DNA of 64,000 nt from NCBI RefSeq assembly GCF_011759385.1, contig NZ_JAARLY010000002.1, positions 124,001 to 188,000 on the forward strand. The letters are read 5' to 3'. This stretch comes from Oleiagrimonas sp. C23AA (GTDB lineage: Bacteria; Pseudomonadota; Gammaproteobacteria; Xanthomonadales; Rhodanobacteraceae). Each line of letters opens with the position of its first letter. Position 1 is the first letter of the stretch. Below, piece after piece: positions 9,196 to 17,369 of the stretch. The notes below the pieces were generated by a model. That model was not told where the DNA came from. It did not search any database and worked only from the letters and a program-made list of their open reading frames with translations. Position numbers and translations under genes: made by a program.

Positions 9196-9813
9196 TCAGT
9201 GGCCGGTGCCCAGGGCATTGCAGTCGATCAGTTCGCGTTCGGTGGCGACGTAATCGAGCCGCACATCCCATGGCTGCGGCATGATCGCATCCACTTCCTG
9301 AAAGACATAGCCGACGCCGACCAGCAACGGATGCGCGGGGCGATCCTGGCCGTTCAGAAAGTCAAAGGCGCGATCGTAGAAGCCGCCGCCAAAACCGATG
9401 CGCTGACCAAAGCGGTCAAACCCCAGCAGCGGCACCAGTACCAGCTGCACGGCCTCGGCGCCGAGCAGGGCACCCGCGTCCACCTGCGGTTCGGGGATGC
9501 CGTAACGGTTGGGGGCAACGGCGTCGCCGGCCTGCCAGCGCGCGAAGCGCATGCTGCGATCGTCACCAATGACCGGCAGATGCCAGTGCTGGCCGCGTTG
9601 CGCCAATCCGGCCTGGGCCAGGTTCAAGGGCAGCTCGCCGCCCATCGCCCAGTAGCCGGCGATGTGGGTATCGACCATGAATTCGGGCAGCGTTTCCAGC
9701 ACGTGGCGCAGCCCCTGCGCCGCTTCGATGCGCTCGCGCGGTGACAGGCCGTTGCGTTTGGCCAGCATCTGCGCGCGCCATTGTTTGCGCTGTTCGGGGG
9801 CGATATCGACCAC
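9196..9813 (-). CDS. ygfA: 5-formyltetrahydrofolate cyclo-ligase
   Basis: A 205-residue 5-FTHF cyclo-ligase (MTHFS), converting 5-formyl-THF plus ATP to 5,10-methenyl-THF. Motifs: 'KRNGLSPRERI' at the N terminus, 'RYGIPEP' and the phosphate-binding 'RIGFGGGFYDRAF' with 'LVPLLGFDRFG' before it. The start is a GTG with ACGAGG just upstream, somewhat close; no other good start exists in frame. The position downstream of zapA and 6S RNA is the classical gammaproteobacterial arrangement, and in E. coli ygfA is co-transcribed with ssrS. Confidence 0.93.
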   Translation of the reverse strand: MVDIAPEQRKQWRAQMLAKRNGLSPRERIEAAQGLRHVLETLPEFMVDTHIAGYWAMGGELPLNLAQAGLAQRGQHWHLPVIGDDRSMRFARWQAGDAVAPNRYGIPEPQVDAGALLGAEAVQLVLVPLLGFDRFGQRIGFGGGFYDRAFDFLNGQDRPAHPLLVGVGYVFQEVDAIMPQPWDVRLDYVATERELIDCNALGTGH

Positions 9814-9836
9814 GGCCTCGTCCGGATGCGTTCCTA

Positions 9837-9865
9837 GACCGGTCGGCGCAGCACGCCGACCGGTC
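9837..9865 (-). terminator. Strong hairpin between 6S RNA and ygfA
   Basis: A perfect 11-bp stem, GACCGGTCGGC with GCCGACCGGTC around a 7-base loop, 15 bases downstream of the predicted 6S RNA 3' end. It is followed on the minus strand by TAGGAACG and not by a T-run, so it may be an attenuator or processing/stability element rather than a full terminator. It lies before ygfA and could set how much 6S transcription continues into it. Confidence 0.5.
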
Positions 9866-9880
9866 GCGAGGGAATGAGGG

Positions 9881-10077
9881 AGAGGCGTTCTCCACAGTGC
9901 CGATGCCCACCAAACGACCTTGATCCAGAGGGATCAGGTGGGTGGACTTGACGTGGCTTTAAGGCTTCCCGCTCATGGCGGACATGCACAACGGCCACGT
10001 TGCCGTCGACCCGGGTCGTATTTTAGGAACAAGGCAAATGTAAGAGTGAGCTGTCGCACACCGCAGGGAACGCCTTG
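9881..10077 (-). ncRNA. ssrS: 6S RNA
   Basis: About 197 nt between zapA and ygfA, the conserved genomic place of 6S RNA. The ends pair: AGGCGTTC at the 5' side with GAACGCCT at the 3' side (10068-10075 with 9883-9890), continuing through CCTGCGGTGTGC/GCACTGTGG. The conserved AGCCTTAAAGC segment and the CACCTGATCC-loop-GGATCAAGG hairpin match the E. coli 6S layout. 6S RNA mimics an open promoter and sequesters sigma-70 RNA polymerase in stationary phase. The exact ends are estimated from the closing stem and the promoter. Confidence 0.88.
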
Positions 10078-10082
10078 GCCCT

Positions 10083-10088
10083 ATTGTA
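10083..10088 (-). promoter_or_regulatory. -10 element of the 6S RNA promoter
   Basis: TACAAT on the minus strand, 6-7 bases before the predicted 5' end of 6S RNA. The -35 is weak (TTTCGT at a 16-base spacing). Confidence 0.55.
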
Positions 10089-10141
10089 CCGCAGCGGCAG
10101 TGCAACGAAACCTGTCTGGGCAAGCTTGGGTGCCGAAAAGC

Positions 10142-10438
10142 TTAGCCCTGGCCAGCCTCGACGGCGCGCTCCAGCTTGCGGCACATGGCTTCCAGGCGAT
10201 CGCCGACGCGATGGTCCTGATGCTCGCCACGGGTGCGCATTTCCAGCAGTTCATGCGTGATCGACAGCGCCGCCAGCACCGCCAGGCGGTCGAAACCGGG
10301 GCTTTTGGCGTTGGCGCGCAGGTTGCGCATGGCGTTGTCCAGATAGCCGGCGGCGGCGATCAGGCCGGGCTTTTCCTCCGGCTCGCAGGCGATCAGGAAT
10401 TCGCGATCGATCAGTTTGACGGTGACCGGTTCACTCAT
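10142..10438 (-). CDS. zapA: Cell division protein ZapA
   Basis: A 98-residue ZapA, which cross-links FtsZ filaments at the division ring. Seen: N-terminal 'SEPVTVKLIDREFLIACEPEE', the globular beta/alpha head, then 'KSPGFDRLAVLAALSITHELLE' leading into a C-terminal coiled coil. E. coli ZapA is 109 residues. It is 19 bp downstream of the small TIGR02449 coiled-coil gene and directly upstream of 6S RNA, an arrangement shared widely in gammaproteobacteria. Confidence 0.93.
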   Translation of the reverse strand: MSEPVTVKLIDREFLIACEPEEKPGLIAAAGYLDNAMRNLRANAKSPGFDRLAVLAALSITHELLEMRTRGEHQDHRVGDRLEAMCRKLERAVEAGQG

Positions 10439-10457
10439 GGTGCGGACCTTGGGGCCT

Positions 10458-10682
10458 TCAGCTCGGGTTCTCCAGCGCCTTCAAGCGCTGGATCATGGCT
10501 TCGACACGGCTTCGCGCCTGCTCGTTGCGCGCCATCAGTGCCGCACGTTCGCCCATCAATTGCTCTTGGCTGTGACGCAGGCTGCGGTTTTCCTCGCCCA
10601 GCCGGCGCACCGTCTCGACCAGTTGATCGACCATGGCCTCCATGGCGTCCAGTTGAGTCTTGATGGGGTCGGAAGTGTTCAT
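10458..10682 (-). CDS. Small coiled-coil protein, TIGR02449 family
   Basis: A 74-residue, almost entirely alpha-helical protein with heptad-like Leu/Glu/Arg spacing and the C-terminal block 'RNEQARSRVEAMIQRLKALE' typical of TIGR02449 proteins. These occur upstream of zapA in many gammaproteobacteria, and a ZapB-like role in division is a fair guess but unproven. Start uncertain: ATG at 10682 gives 74 residues but leaves almost no leader after the -10 at 10692-10697; an internal ATG at 10634 has GGAGGCC upstream. Confidence 0.8.
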   Translation of the reverse strand: MNTSDPIKTQLDAMEAMVDQLVETVRRLGEENRSLRHSQEQLMGERAALMARNEQARSRVEAMIQRLKALENPS

Positions 10683-10691
10683 GTCGAGCCG

Positions 10692-10697
10692 ACTATA
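10692..10697 (-). promoter_or_regulatory. Candidate -10 for the TIGR02449-zapA operon
   Basis: TATAGT on the minus strand. It would place transcription start about 3 bases before the ATG at 10682, giving a nearly leaderless mRNA, or would support the downstream start. No good -35 is visible. Confidence 0.35.
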
Positions 10698-10752
10698 GCA
10701 GGGGTGCGGCTGCGATCATGCCATGACGATGGCAGGCAGGTCATGGTCGCTT

Positions 10753-13700
10753 TCACGATGCCGGAACGTGCTTGTCATTGGCGGTGCCGGGCTGATGCGC
10801 CGTACAGAAATCCAGGCATTCGCCAGCTGGCATCGGGCGTGCCAACCAGTAGCCCTGGATGATGTCGCAACCATGGTTGCGAAGGTACGCCAGCTGCTGC
10901 TCGTTCTCGACACCTTCAGCCACCACTCGCAGGCCCAGCGAGTGCGCCATGGTGATGATGGTATCCGTGATGGCCTCGTCGTCCGGGTCGATGGCGATGT
11001 CGGCAATGAAAGTCTGGTCGATCTTCAGCACGTCGATAGGCAGGCGCTTGAGATAGCCCAGCGACGAGTAGCCGGTGCCGAAGTCGTCGATGGCCACGTT
11101 GACGCCGATGGCCTTGAGCTCGCCCAGCGTGCGCGTGGACTGTTCGGCATTGCCCATGACCATGCTCTCGGTCAGCTCCAGCTCCAGCCGGTTGGCCGGC
11201 ACCCCGTGAGTGGCCAGTACATGGCGCAGGCTGGCGGTCAGCTCGCTGCGCTGAAGCTGCGCCATGGAAAGGTTCACTGCGAGGCTGAGCTCGGTCAGGC
11301 CCTGCTCGCGCCAGCGCCGCAGGTCCGCGCAGGCGCGGTTGAGAACGAACTCGCCGATGTCGACGATCAATCCGGTTTCCTCGGCCAGGGGGATGAACAC
11401 CGCCGGCGAGACCTGACCCAGGCGCTCGTTGTGCCAGCGCAGCAACGCTTCCACGCCGATGATGCGACCGCTTTCAAGCGCCATCTTCGGCTGGTAGACC
11501 AGACTGAGCTCTCCGTGCTCGAGTGCCCGGCGCAATGCGCCGGCCATGGTCGCGCGCAGTCGGGCGCTGGCATCCATGGCGTCGGTGTAGACCATCCAGA
11601 TGTTGCGGCCGCGTTCCTTGGCCTGATACATCGCGGTGTCGGCATGCTTGAGAAGGTTGTTGATGCCGTGTGCGTGGTCCGGGTAGAGCGCGATGCCGAT
11701 GGATGGCGAGATCAGCACCTCCTGGCGTGTATCGAGCAGCAGTGGCGCGTTGAAGGCCTCCACGATTTTCTGTGCCACGGCTTCGGCATCGGCGATGTCG
11801 GTGATGGCTTCGAGAATGAGCGTGAATTCGTCGCCGCCAACGCGGGCCACGGTGTCCTGCTCGCGAAGGCACTGGCGCAGGCGCGTGCCGGCCGCTTTCA
11901 GCAGGCGGTCGCCGGTGTCATGCCCCATCGAATCGTTGATGTGCTTGAAGCGGTCAAGATCGACGTACAGCAGCGCCGCCTTGGCGCGGTTGCGGCGTGC
12001 GCGCAGGATGGCATCGCCCAGGCGCTCGGTGAGCAGGGTGCGGTTGGGCAGGCCGGTGAGCATGTCGTAGTTGGCCAGGTAGCGCAGTTCCTGTTCGGCA
12101 CGCTTGCGGTCGGTAATGTCGGTCATCACCGCCACATAATGTGTACGCTGGCCGGCGGCATCGCAGACCTGGCTGAGCTCGGTCCAGCACAGAAATTCGC
12201 TGCCGTTCTTGCGGCGTTGCCACAGTTCGCCGCGCCAGTGGCCGGTGGTGGTGACCAGTTCACGCAGTTCGGCGTAGGTTTCGGCCGACTGTTGCGCGCA
12301 GTTGAGCAGGCTGGCATCACGCCCGACGATGTCCGCTTCGCTGTAGCCGGTCATGCGTGTGAAGGCGGCATTGACTGAGGCGAAGCGGAAGGACAGGTCG
12401 GTGACGGTGACCGCCTCGGCCATGTTGCGGATGACTTCGGCGGCGATGCGCCGGTCACGTTCCTGGGAGCGGGTGCGGGTGATGTCACGCGAAGTGCCCG
12501 ACAGGCGGGTTGGTTCACCCCTGGCATCGCGCTCGACCACCTTGCCGCGGATCAGCACCCAGGCCCAGCCGTCATTGTCCGATCGCACGCGAAGCTCGAT
12601 CTCCAAATGATCGGCTTCGCCGGAAAGATGAGCGCGCAGCGCCGTCTGCACTCGCGGCAGGTCGTCCGGGTGCACGATATAGTTGCGCCAGTCGTCGATG
12701 GACATCTCGCCGGCATGGGCCATACCCAGCAGTTGCTGGGCGCCGACCTGGTACAGGCGGCCGTCTTTCAGGTTGAGATCCCAGAACTGGTCGCCCGAAC
12801 CCCACAGCGCCATGCTCAGACGATCCTCGCGATCGCGCAGCTGTGACTGGTGTTGACGCTCCTCGCTGCGCCGGGCACGGATCGCCGCATTGATAGCCAC
12901 GGCGGCCAGCGCGGCGCCGATGCCGTAGAGCAGCAGCATGGGCCAGGATTGCCACCACGGCGGCGTCACCATCAGATCCAGGGTGGTCGCCGGGCCGCCG
13001 AACTGACCTTCATGGTTGGAGCCGCGTACCTGGAACTGGTAGTGGCCGGCGTCCAGGTTGGTATAGGTGGCGCTGCGTCGCGTGCCGGCATCGATCCAGT
13101 GCTGGTCGAATCCCTCAAGGCGGTACTGGAAGCGATTGTGATGCGGGGCGGCAAAATCCATCGCGGCAAATTCAAAGCGCACCGCGCGGGCCGACTTGGG
13201 AACGCTCAGGTGGCCGCTGTCGGGCATCGGCCGGGCGGCGGTGCCGACGCCGACATAAAGATCGGTAATCGCCACCCGCGGCAGGAAGTTGCTTGGTTGT
13301 ACCGACGCCGGCTGCACGCGATCGAAGCCATGAATGCCGCCAAACAGCAGGCTGCCATCGTGCGCTTGCAGACAGGCTTCCGAATTGTATTCCATGCCCT
13401 GAAGACCGTCTCGCAGTCCGAATGTGCGTACCTGCTCGGTCTGCGGATCGTAGCGCGAGATACCCAGGTTGGTACTCAGCCACAGTCGGTGCTGAGCATC
13501 TTCGCGGGTGCAGTAGATGGTGGCGTCAGGAAGGCCATCGCGCATCAGTATCCGCTTGAAGTGGGCACCATCCGCATTGATTTTGAGCAACCGGTTCAGG
13601 CCAGTTTGTGTGCCTACCCAAAGCGTGCCGGTCTTGTCCACGAACAGGCTTGTAATGACGTGCCCGCTGAGCGAGTCGCTCTTGGCATCGTGTTCGCGGA

Positions 13701-15339
13701 AGGTGCGTACGCGGTGGGTGACCGGGTCGACCATGCTCAGGCCATTGGCCGTGCCCAGCCAGATGCGGTGCCCTGCATCCTGGGTAATCGACAGCACACT
13801 GTCATTGGCCAGCGTGTCGTCTGGATGGTGTGCGTCGTGCTGGTAGCGGGCCACCACCTTGCCGTTGTCCACCACGCGTACGCCACGGGTGAAATAACCG
13901 ATCCACCAGCGTCCCTGGCGGTCGCGCATGAGAGTGCGCGCCAACGCGCCCGTGATGTCGGCGTCAGCGCCGTGCAGCTGCAGGCGTTGCGCCTTGTCGC
14001 GACTGGCGTTGAGGATCAGTACCCCATGAGTGGTCGCCAGCCACAGCGAGTCGTGATCACCGGGAGCCACGCTGTAGATGCGCAGGTCTTCACGCTCACC
14101 TGGGGGCAACGCCCGTGCCAGAACGGGCAGATAATCGACAAAACGCTGCGTGCCAGGATCATAGCTGCGCAAGCCGTTGCTGCCCATGCCCAGCCAGAAT
14201 AGGCCATGATCGTCTTCGTACAACGCTCTTACGTTGTTGCCACGCACAGCGTCGGCCATCGGCGGGCGGTCGAGAATGGAGCGAAAAGGAGTGCCGTCGG
14301 GCGCGGCGTAGGCGGCGCCGTGGGTCAGGGTACCCGCCCACAGCAGCCCGGAGCGATCGACCAAAAGATGCGTGATGCCCGCTTCCGGCAGACCGCCGGC
14401 AAGGTTTGGCCTGGGGCGCAGCAAGCGCGGGCTGAACGCGTTGTCCAGCCGCACCAGCCCGGTATGTGCCACCGCCAGCCACAGGCGGTGTGCATGGTCT
14501 TCGACAATGGCTCGAACATCGGCGTCCATGTCGCTGATGACATCATCCTGGCGGGGCCACAGCAGGGTACCGCGACCATTCACCGGATCGATGCGATAGA
14601 GGCCGTGAGCGCCGCCGGCGAGCAGTTCGCCGCTGCGGCGGCAGGTCAGCGCGCGCGGTGCCAGCGCCGCCAGTGAAACGCTACGAGTATGTGCTGCATC
14701 CTGACCCAGTATCAGTAACTGGTCGCCGGCCAACGCATAACGTCGGCCGTCACTGCAGCGCGTAAGCTGGCGCACCGGCGGTTGCTGGGCGACTGGGGCA
14801 TGACTTTCCCACAGCGTCAGAGCGTTCGCATAGGGAGGGTCACTGATCAGCAGCCTGCCGCGTGTGGCTACCCACAATCGCTTGCCATCGCCGCCGGCCA
14901 GGTCGTCGATCATGCCCAGATGGCGGGTCCAGCCTCCGGGGAGTGGCACGGTGCGGTCATGCGAGGGGTCGAACAGTACCAGTCCGCCGGTGGCCGACCC
15001 GACCCAGAGGCGTCGGTTCTTGCCATCGGCCAAGGCCGTGATCAGATTGTCCGGCAAGCTCGCCTTGCGTGCGGCATCGTGCCGGTAGCGGCGCAGGTGA
15101 TAACCATCCCAGCGGTGCAGCCCACCCTCGGTGCCTATCCAGATGAAGCCGCGCCGATCCTGCAGCAGCGCATGCACGGTACTTTGCGCCAGCCCCTTGT
15201 TGGCGTCGATGCGACCGAAATAGAAATCACGTTCATAGGCGTGCAGTGGGCCACTGAGCAGCAGCGCCAGACAGGCAAGCCAGGGCCACAGCCGCTGTCG
15301 GCGCCCGGATGATTGCGAGCAGGAGGTGTGTCTGGCCAT
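10753..15339 (-). CDS. Membrane sensor with Reg_prop propeller, PAS, GGDEF and EAL domains
   Basis: 1528 residues. Signal peptide about 1-34; roughly a dozen two-component-regulator propeller repeats of the form 'LWVGT..GL..' from about 50 to 640; a Y_Y_Y domain at about 690-770; one transmembrane helix near 800-822; two PAS domains (about 835-950 and 965-1085); GGDEF (about 1095-1260) and EAL (about 1270-1515). The diguanylate cyclase motif GGDEF (1168-1172) is intact, with an RxxD inhibitory site (REQD, 1159-1162) five residues upstream. The phosphodiesterase signature EALLRW (from 1297), 'NLSMAQ', 'ELTES', 'DDFGTGYSSL' and 'KIDQTFI' are also intact, so both activities are possible. The periplasmic propeller suggests an external, perhaps carbohydrate-related, ligand. 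ATG at 15339 was chosen because the signal peptide follows and CAAGGG precedes it; the longer open frame is antisense to ygfB. Confidence 0.9.
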   Translation of the reverse strand: MARHTSCSQSSGRRQRLWPWLACLALLLSGPLHAYERDFYFGRIDANKGLAQSTVHALLQDRRGFIWIGTEGGLHRWDGYHLRRYRHDAARKASLPDNLITALADGKNRRLWVGSATGGLVLFDPSHDRTVPLPGGWTRHLGMIDDLAGGDGKRLWVATRGRLLISDPPYANALTLWESHAPVAQQPPVRQLTRCSDGRRYALAGDQLLILGQDAAHTRSVSLAALAPRALTCRRSGELLAGGAHGLYRIDPVNGRGTLLWPRQDDVISDMDADVRAIVEDHAHRLWLAVAHTGLVRLDNAFSPRLLRPRPNLAGGLPEAGITHLLVDRSGLLWAGTLTHGAAYAAPDGTPFRSILDRPPMADAVRGNNVRALYEDDHGLFWLGMGSNGLRSYDPGTQRFVDYLPVLARALPPGEREDLRIYSVAPGDHDSLWLATTHGVLILNASRDKAQRLQLHGADADITGALARTLMRDRQGRWWIGYFTRGVRVVDNGKVVARYQHDAHHPDDTLANDSVLSITQDAGHRIWLGTANGLSMVDPVTHRVRTFREHDAKSDSLSGHVITSLFVDKTGTLWVGTQTGLNRLLKINADGAHFKRILMRDGLPDATIYCTREDAQHRLWLSTNLGISRYDPQTEQVRTFGLRDGLQGMEYNSEACLQAHDGSLLFGGIHGFDRVQPASVQPSNFLPRVAITDLYVGVGTAARPMPDSGHLSVPKSARAVRFEFAAMDFAAPHHNRFQYRLEGFDQHWIDAGTRRSATYTNLDAGHYQFQVRGSNHEGQFGGPATTLDLMVTPPWWQSWPMLLLYGIGAALAAVAINAAIRARRSEERQHQSQLRDREDRLSMALWGSGDQFWDLNLKDGRLYQVGAQQLLGMAHAGEMSIDDWRNYIVHPDDLPRVQTALRAHLSGEADHLEIELRVRSDNDGWAWVLIRGKVVERDARGEPTRLSGTSRDITRTRSQERDRRIAAEVIRNMAEAVTVTDLSFRFASVNAAFTRMTGYSEADIVGRDASLLNCAQQSAETYAELRELVTTTGHWRGELWQRRKNGSEFLCWTELSQVCDAAGQRTHYVAVMTDITDRKRAEQELRYLANYDMLTGLPNRTLLTERLGDAILRARRNRAKAALLYVDLDRFKHINDSMGHDTGDRLLKAAGTRLRQCLREQDTVARVGGDEFTLILEAITDIADAEAVAQKIVEAFNAPLLLDTRQEVLISPSIGIALYPDHAHGINNLLKHADTAMYQAKERGRNIWMVYTDAMDASARLRATMAGALRRALEHGELSLVYQPKMALESGRIIGVEALLRWHNERLGQVSPAVFIPLAEETGLIVDIGEFVLNRACADLRRWREQGLTELSLAVNLSMAQLQRSELTASLRHVLATHGVPANRLELELTESMVMGNAEQSTRTLGELKAIGVNVAIDDFGTGYSSLGYLKRLPIDVLKIDQTFIADIAIDPDDEAITDTIITMAHSLGLRVVAEGVENEQQLAYLRNHGCDIIQGYWLARPMPAGECLDFCTAHQPGTANDKHVPAS

Positions 15340-15439
15340 GCGCCCTTGCGAGTGGTTCCCCTGTCCGCGAGTGTAGGCAATCCCACCTACGGGTGCCAGA
15401 ATGGTCCCGATATCCAAGAAATACCGGGAAATACACGCG

Positions 15440-15985
15440 ATGAGCGAACAGGCTTTCAGCCATGGTGAACTGCGCGAGGCGCTGGAAAAAGTACGGCTGG
15501 GGCCCTCGGCCAGCGAGCTGCATGGCTCGATGACCGGCTTCCTGAGCGCTGGTGGCCGCGCCGAAACCGCGCGCCTGCTCGATGCGCTGAAACTGGAAAG
15601 CGATGACACCCAGGCGCCGGCGCTGCTGTCGCGTTTGTATCGTGACTGCATGGTGCAGCTGGACGACCCGCAGTTGGCGTTCGAGCCGCTGCTGCCGGGT
15701 GACGAGGCCTCGCTGGATGCCCGCGCCGATGCGCTGGTCGAGTGGTGCCGCGGCTTTCTGGGCGGGTTTGGTCTGGCCGGCGTCGAGGCCAAGCGCCTGT
15801 CCGAGGACAGCCAGGAAATGCTGCGCGACCTGGCCACGATTGCCAGCTCCCAGCTCGATCATGGCGACAGCGAGGAAGATGAGCAGGCCTTTGCCGAGGT
15901 CAGCGAGTTCGTGCGCGTGGGAGCCATGCTGCTGCACGCGGAAATGACGCGTCCGGCGGCTCAGGGCAATACCACGGTGCATTGA
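15440..15985 (+). CDS. ygfB: YgfB/UPF0149 family protein
   Basis: A 181-residue all-helical UPF0149 protein: 'ASELHGSMTGFLSAGG' at the N terminus, 'LEWCRGFLGGFGL'-like block ('VEWCRGFLGGFGLAG') in the middle and an acidic 'DSEEDEQAFAEVSEFVRVGAMLLH' tail, all family hallmarks. YgfB precedes pepP in E. coli and pseudomonads, as here, with 63 bp between them. In Pseudomonas aeruginosa YgfB influences ampC expression; whether that holds here is unknown. It is divergent from the GGDEF-EAL gene across about 100 bp. Confidence 0.9.
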   Translation: MSEQAFSHGELREALEKVRLGPSASELHGSMTGFLSAGGRAETARLLDALKLESDDTQAPALLSRLYRDCMVQLDDPQLAFEPLLPGDEASLDARADALVEWCRGFLGGFGLAGVEAKRLSEDSQEMLRDLATIASSQLDHGDSEEDEQAFAEVSEFVRVGAMLLHAEMTRPAAQGNTTVH

Positions 15986-16048
15986 TGCGCGCTGGCCTGT
16001 ACCGATGACGCGGGTGCGCGCCAAAGCCGCTTCGGCCGTGGTTCACGC

Positions 16049-17359
16049 ATGATCGGCGCGGCGGAATTTGCCCGGCGCCGTCGGCAGCTGATGCGCATGG
16101 CCGGTGCCGACGCGGCGGTGCTGGTCGCTGCGGCGCCCGAGCGCATGCGCAGTGCCGATGCGGCCTGGCCGTATCGGCAGGATTCGGATTTCCATTATCT
16201 GTGCGGCTTCCCCGAGCCTGAGGCGGTGCTGGCCCTGCTGCCGGGGCGCGGTCACGGTGAAGTGGTGCTGTTCTGCCGCGAAAACGATGCCGAAGCCCAT
16301 GCCTTGCGTGCGCCGGTGATCGGCGCCGAGGCGGCGATTGAGCGTTTCGGTGTGGATGATGCATTCCCTGTGGCCGACATTGACGACATTCTTCCCGGCA
16401 TGCTGGAAGGACGTGAGCGCGTGTTCTGCCACTTCGGACGCGAGCCGGGTTTCGATGCGCAGCTCATGGGCTGGATGCGGCGCCTGCGCACCTTGCGCGG
16501 TGGTGGCATTGTGCCCAAGGAATTCCAGGATCTGGGCCACCTGCTGCACGACCTGCGGCTGTTCAAGTCGCGCACGGAGTTGCGCCTGATGCGCCGTGCC
16601 GCGGCATTGACCGCCGAGGCCCATCGCGATGCCATGCGCCTGACCCGTCCTGGCCGACACGAATTCGAGATCGAGGCCGAGTGGCTGCACGCAGTGCGCC
16701 GCCGTGGCGCGGTGGCCGCGTTCACGCCGAATGTGGCCGGCGGCGAGCGCGCCTTGATCGTGCACTATCACGCCAATAATGCGCGCCTGGCCGATGGCGA
16801 GATGGTGATGCTCGATGCCGGTGCCGAAATTGACTGCTATGCGGCCGACATCACCCGCACCTATCCGGTGAACGGCCGCTTTTCACCTACCCAGCGCGCC
16901 TTGTATGAAGTGGTGCTGCAGGCGCACACGGCGGCCTTGCAGGCCATTGCGCCAGGGCGCGCTTATCTGGATGCCCATGAAGCGGCGCTGGATGCGCTGG
17001 CCGAAGGACTTTGCCGCCTGGGCGTGTTGCCCGGCAGTGCAAAAAAGGTACGTGCCAGCGGCGCGCTGGAGCGCTTGTTTCCGCACAAGACCAGCCACTG
17101 GCTGGGCATGGACGTGCACGATGTGGGCGACTATCGCGTGGCCGACGAGCCCAGGCTGCTGGAGCCGAACATGGTGCTGACGGTGGAGCCGGGTCTCTAT
17201 ATTCCGGCCGATGCGACCGATATCGACCCGAAGTGGCGCGGCATGGGCATCCGTATCGAGGATGATGTGGTGGTCACCCGCGATGGCCACGAGGTGCTGA
17301 CCGACGCGGTGCCACGCGATATCCCGGGCATTGAGGCCTTGATGGCAGGAAGCGGCTAA
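16049..17359 (+). CDS. pepP: Xaa-Pro aminopeptidase PepP
   Basis: A 436-residue M24 'pita-bread' metallopeptidase (E. coli PepP 441), removing N-terminal residues that precede proline. The N-terminal aminopeptidase-P domain is about residues 1-135 ('QDSDFHYLCGFPEP'). The dinuclear Mn ligands of the M24 domain are present: Asp in 'MLDAGAEID' and 'AADITRTYPV', His in 'HWLGMDVHD', Glu in 'VEPGLY' and Glu in 'IRIEDDVVV'. The ribosome site is weak. In many bacteria ubiH follows in the same operon; here it does not, and pepP instead converges on cydC with 10 bp between them. Confidence 0.95.
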   Translation: MIGAAEFARRRRQLMRMAGADAAVLVAAAPERMRSADAAWPYRQDSDFHYLCGFPEPEAVLALLPGRGHGEVVLFCRENDAEAHALRAPVIGAEAAIERFGVDDAFPVADIDDILPGMLEGRERVFCHFGREPGFDAQLMGWMRRLRTLRGGGIVPKEFQDLGHLLHDLRLFKSRTELRLMRRAAALTAEAHRDAMRLTRPGRHEFEIEAEWLHAVRRRGAVAAFTPNVAGGERALIVHYHANNARLADGEMVMLDAGAEIDCYAADITRTYPVNGRFSPTQRALYEVVLQAHTAALQAIAPGRAYLDAHEAALDALAEGLCRLGVLPGSAKKVRASGALERLFPHKTSHWLGMDVHDVGDYRVADEPRLLEPNMVLTVEPGLYIPADATDIDPKWRGMGIRIEDDVVVTRDGHEVLTDAVPRDIPGIEALMAGSG

Positions 17360-17369
17360 CGCCGCTGGC

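Noticed and set aside
10723-12378. Long open frame of 551 codons on the plus strand
   Set aside because: It is antisense to the GGDEF-EAL coding sequence, whose motifs are unmistakable; long antisense frames are expected in GC-rich genes.
15340-15837. Upstream extension of the GGDEF-EAL frame by 166 codons
   Set aside because: It runs antisense through ygfB and is Ser/Arg-rich with no family similarity; the signal peptide marks the start at 15339.
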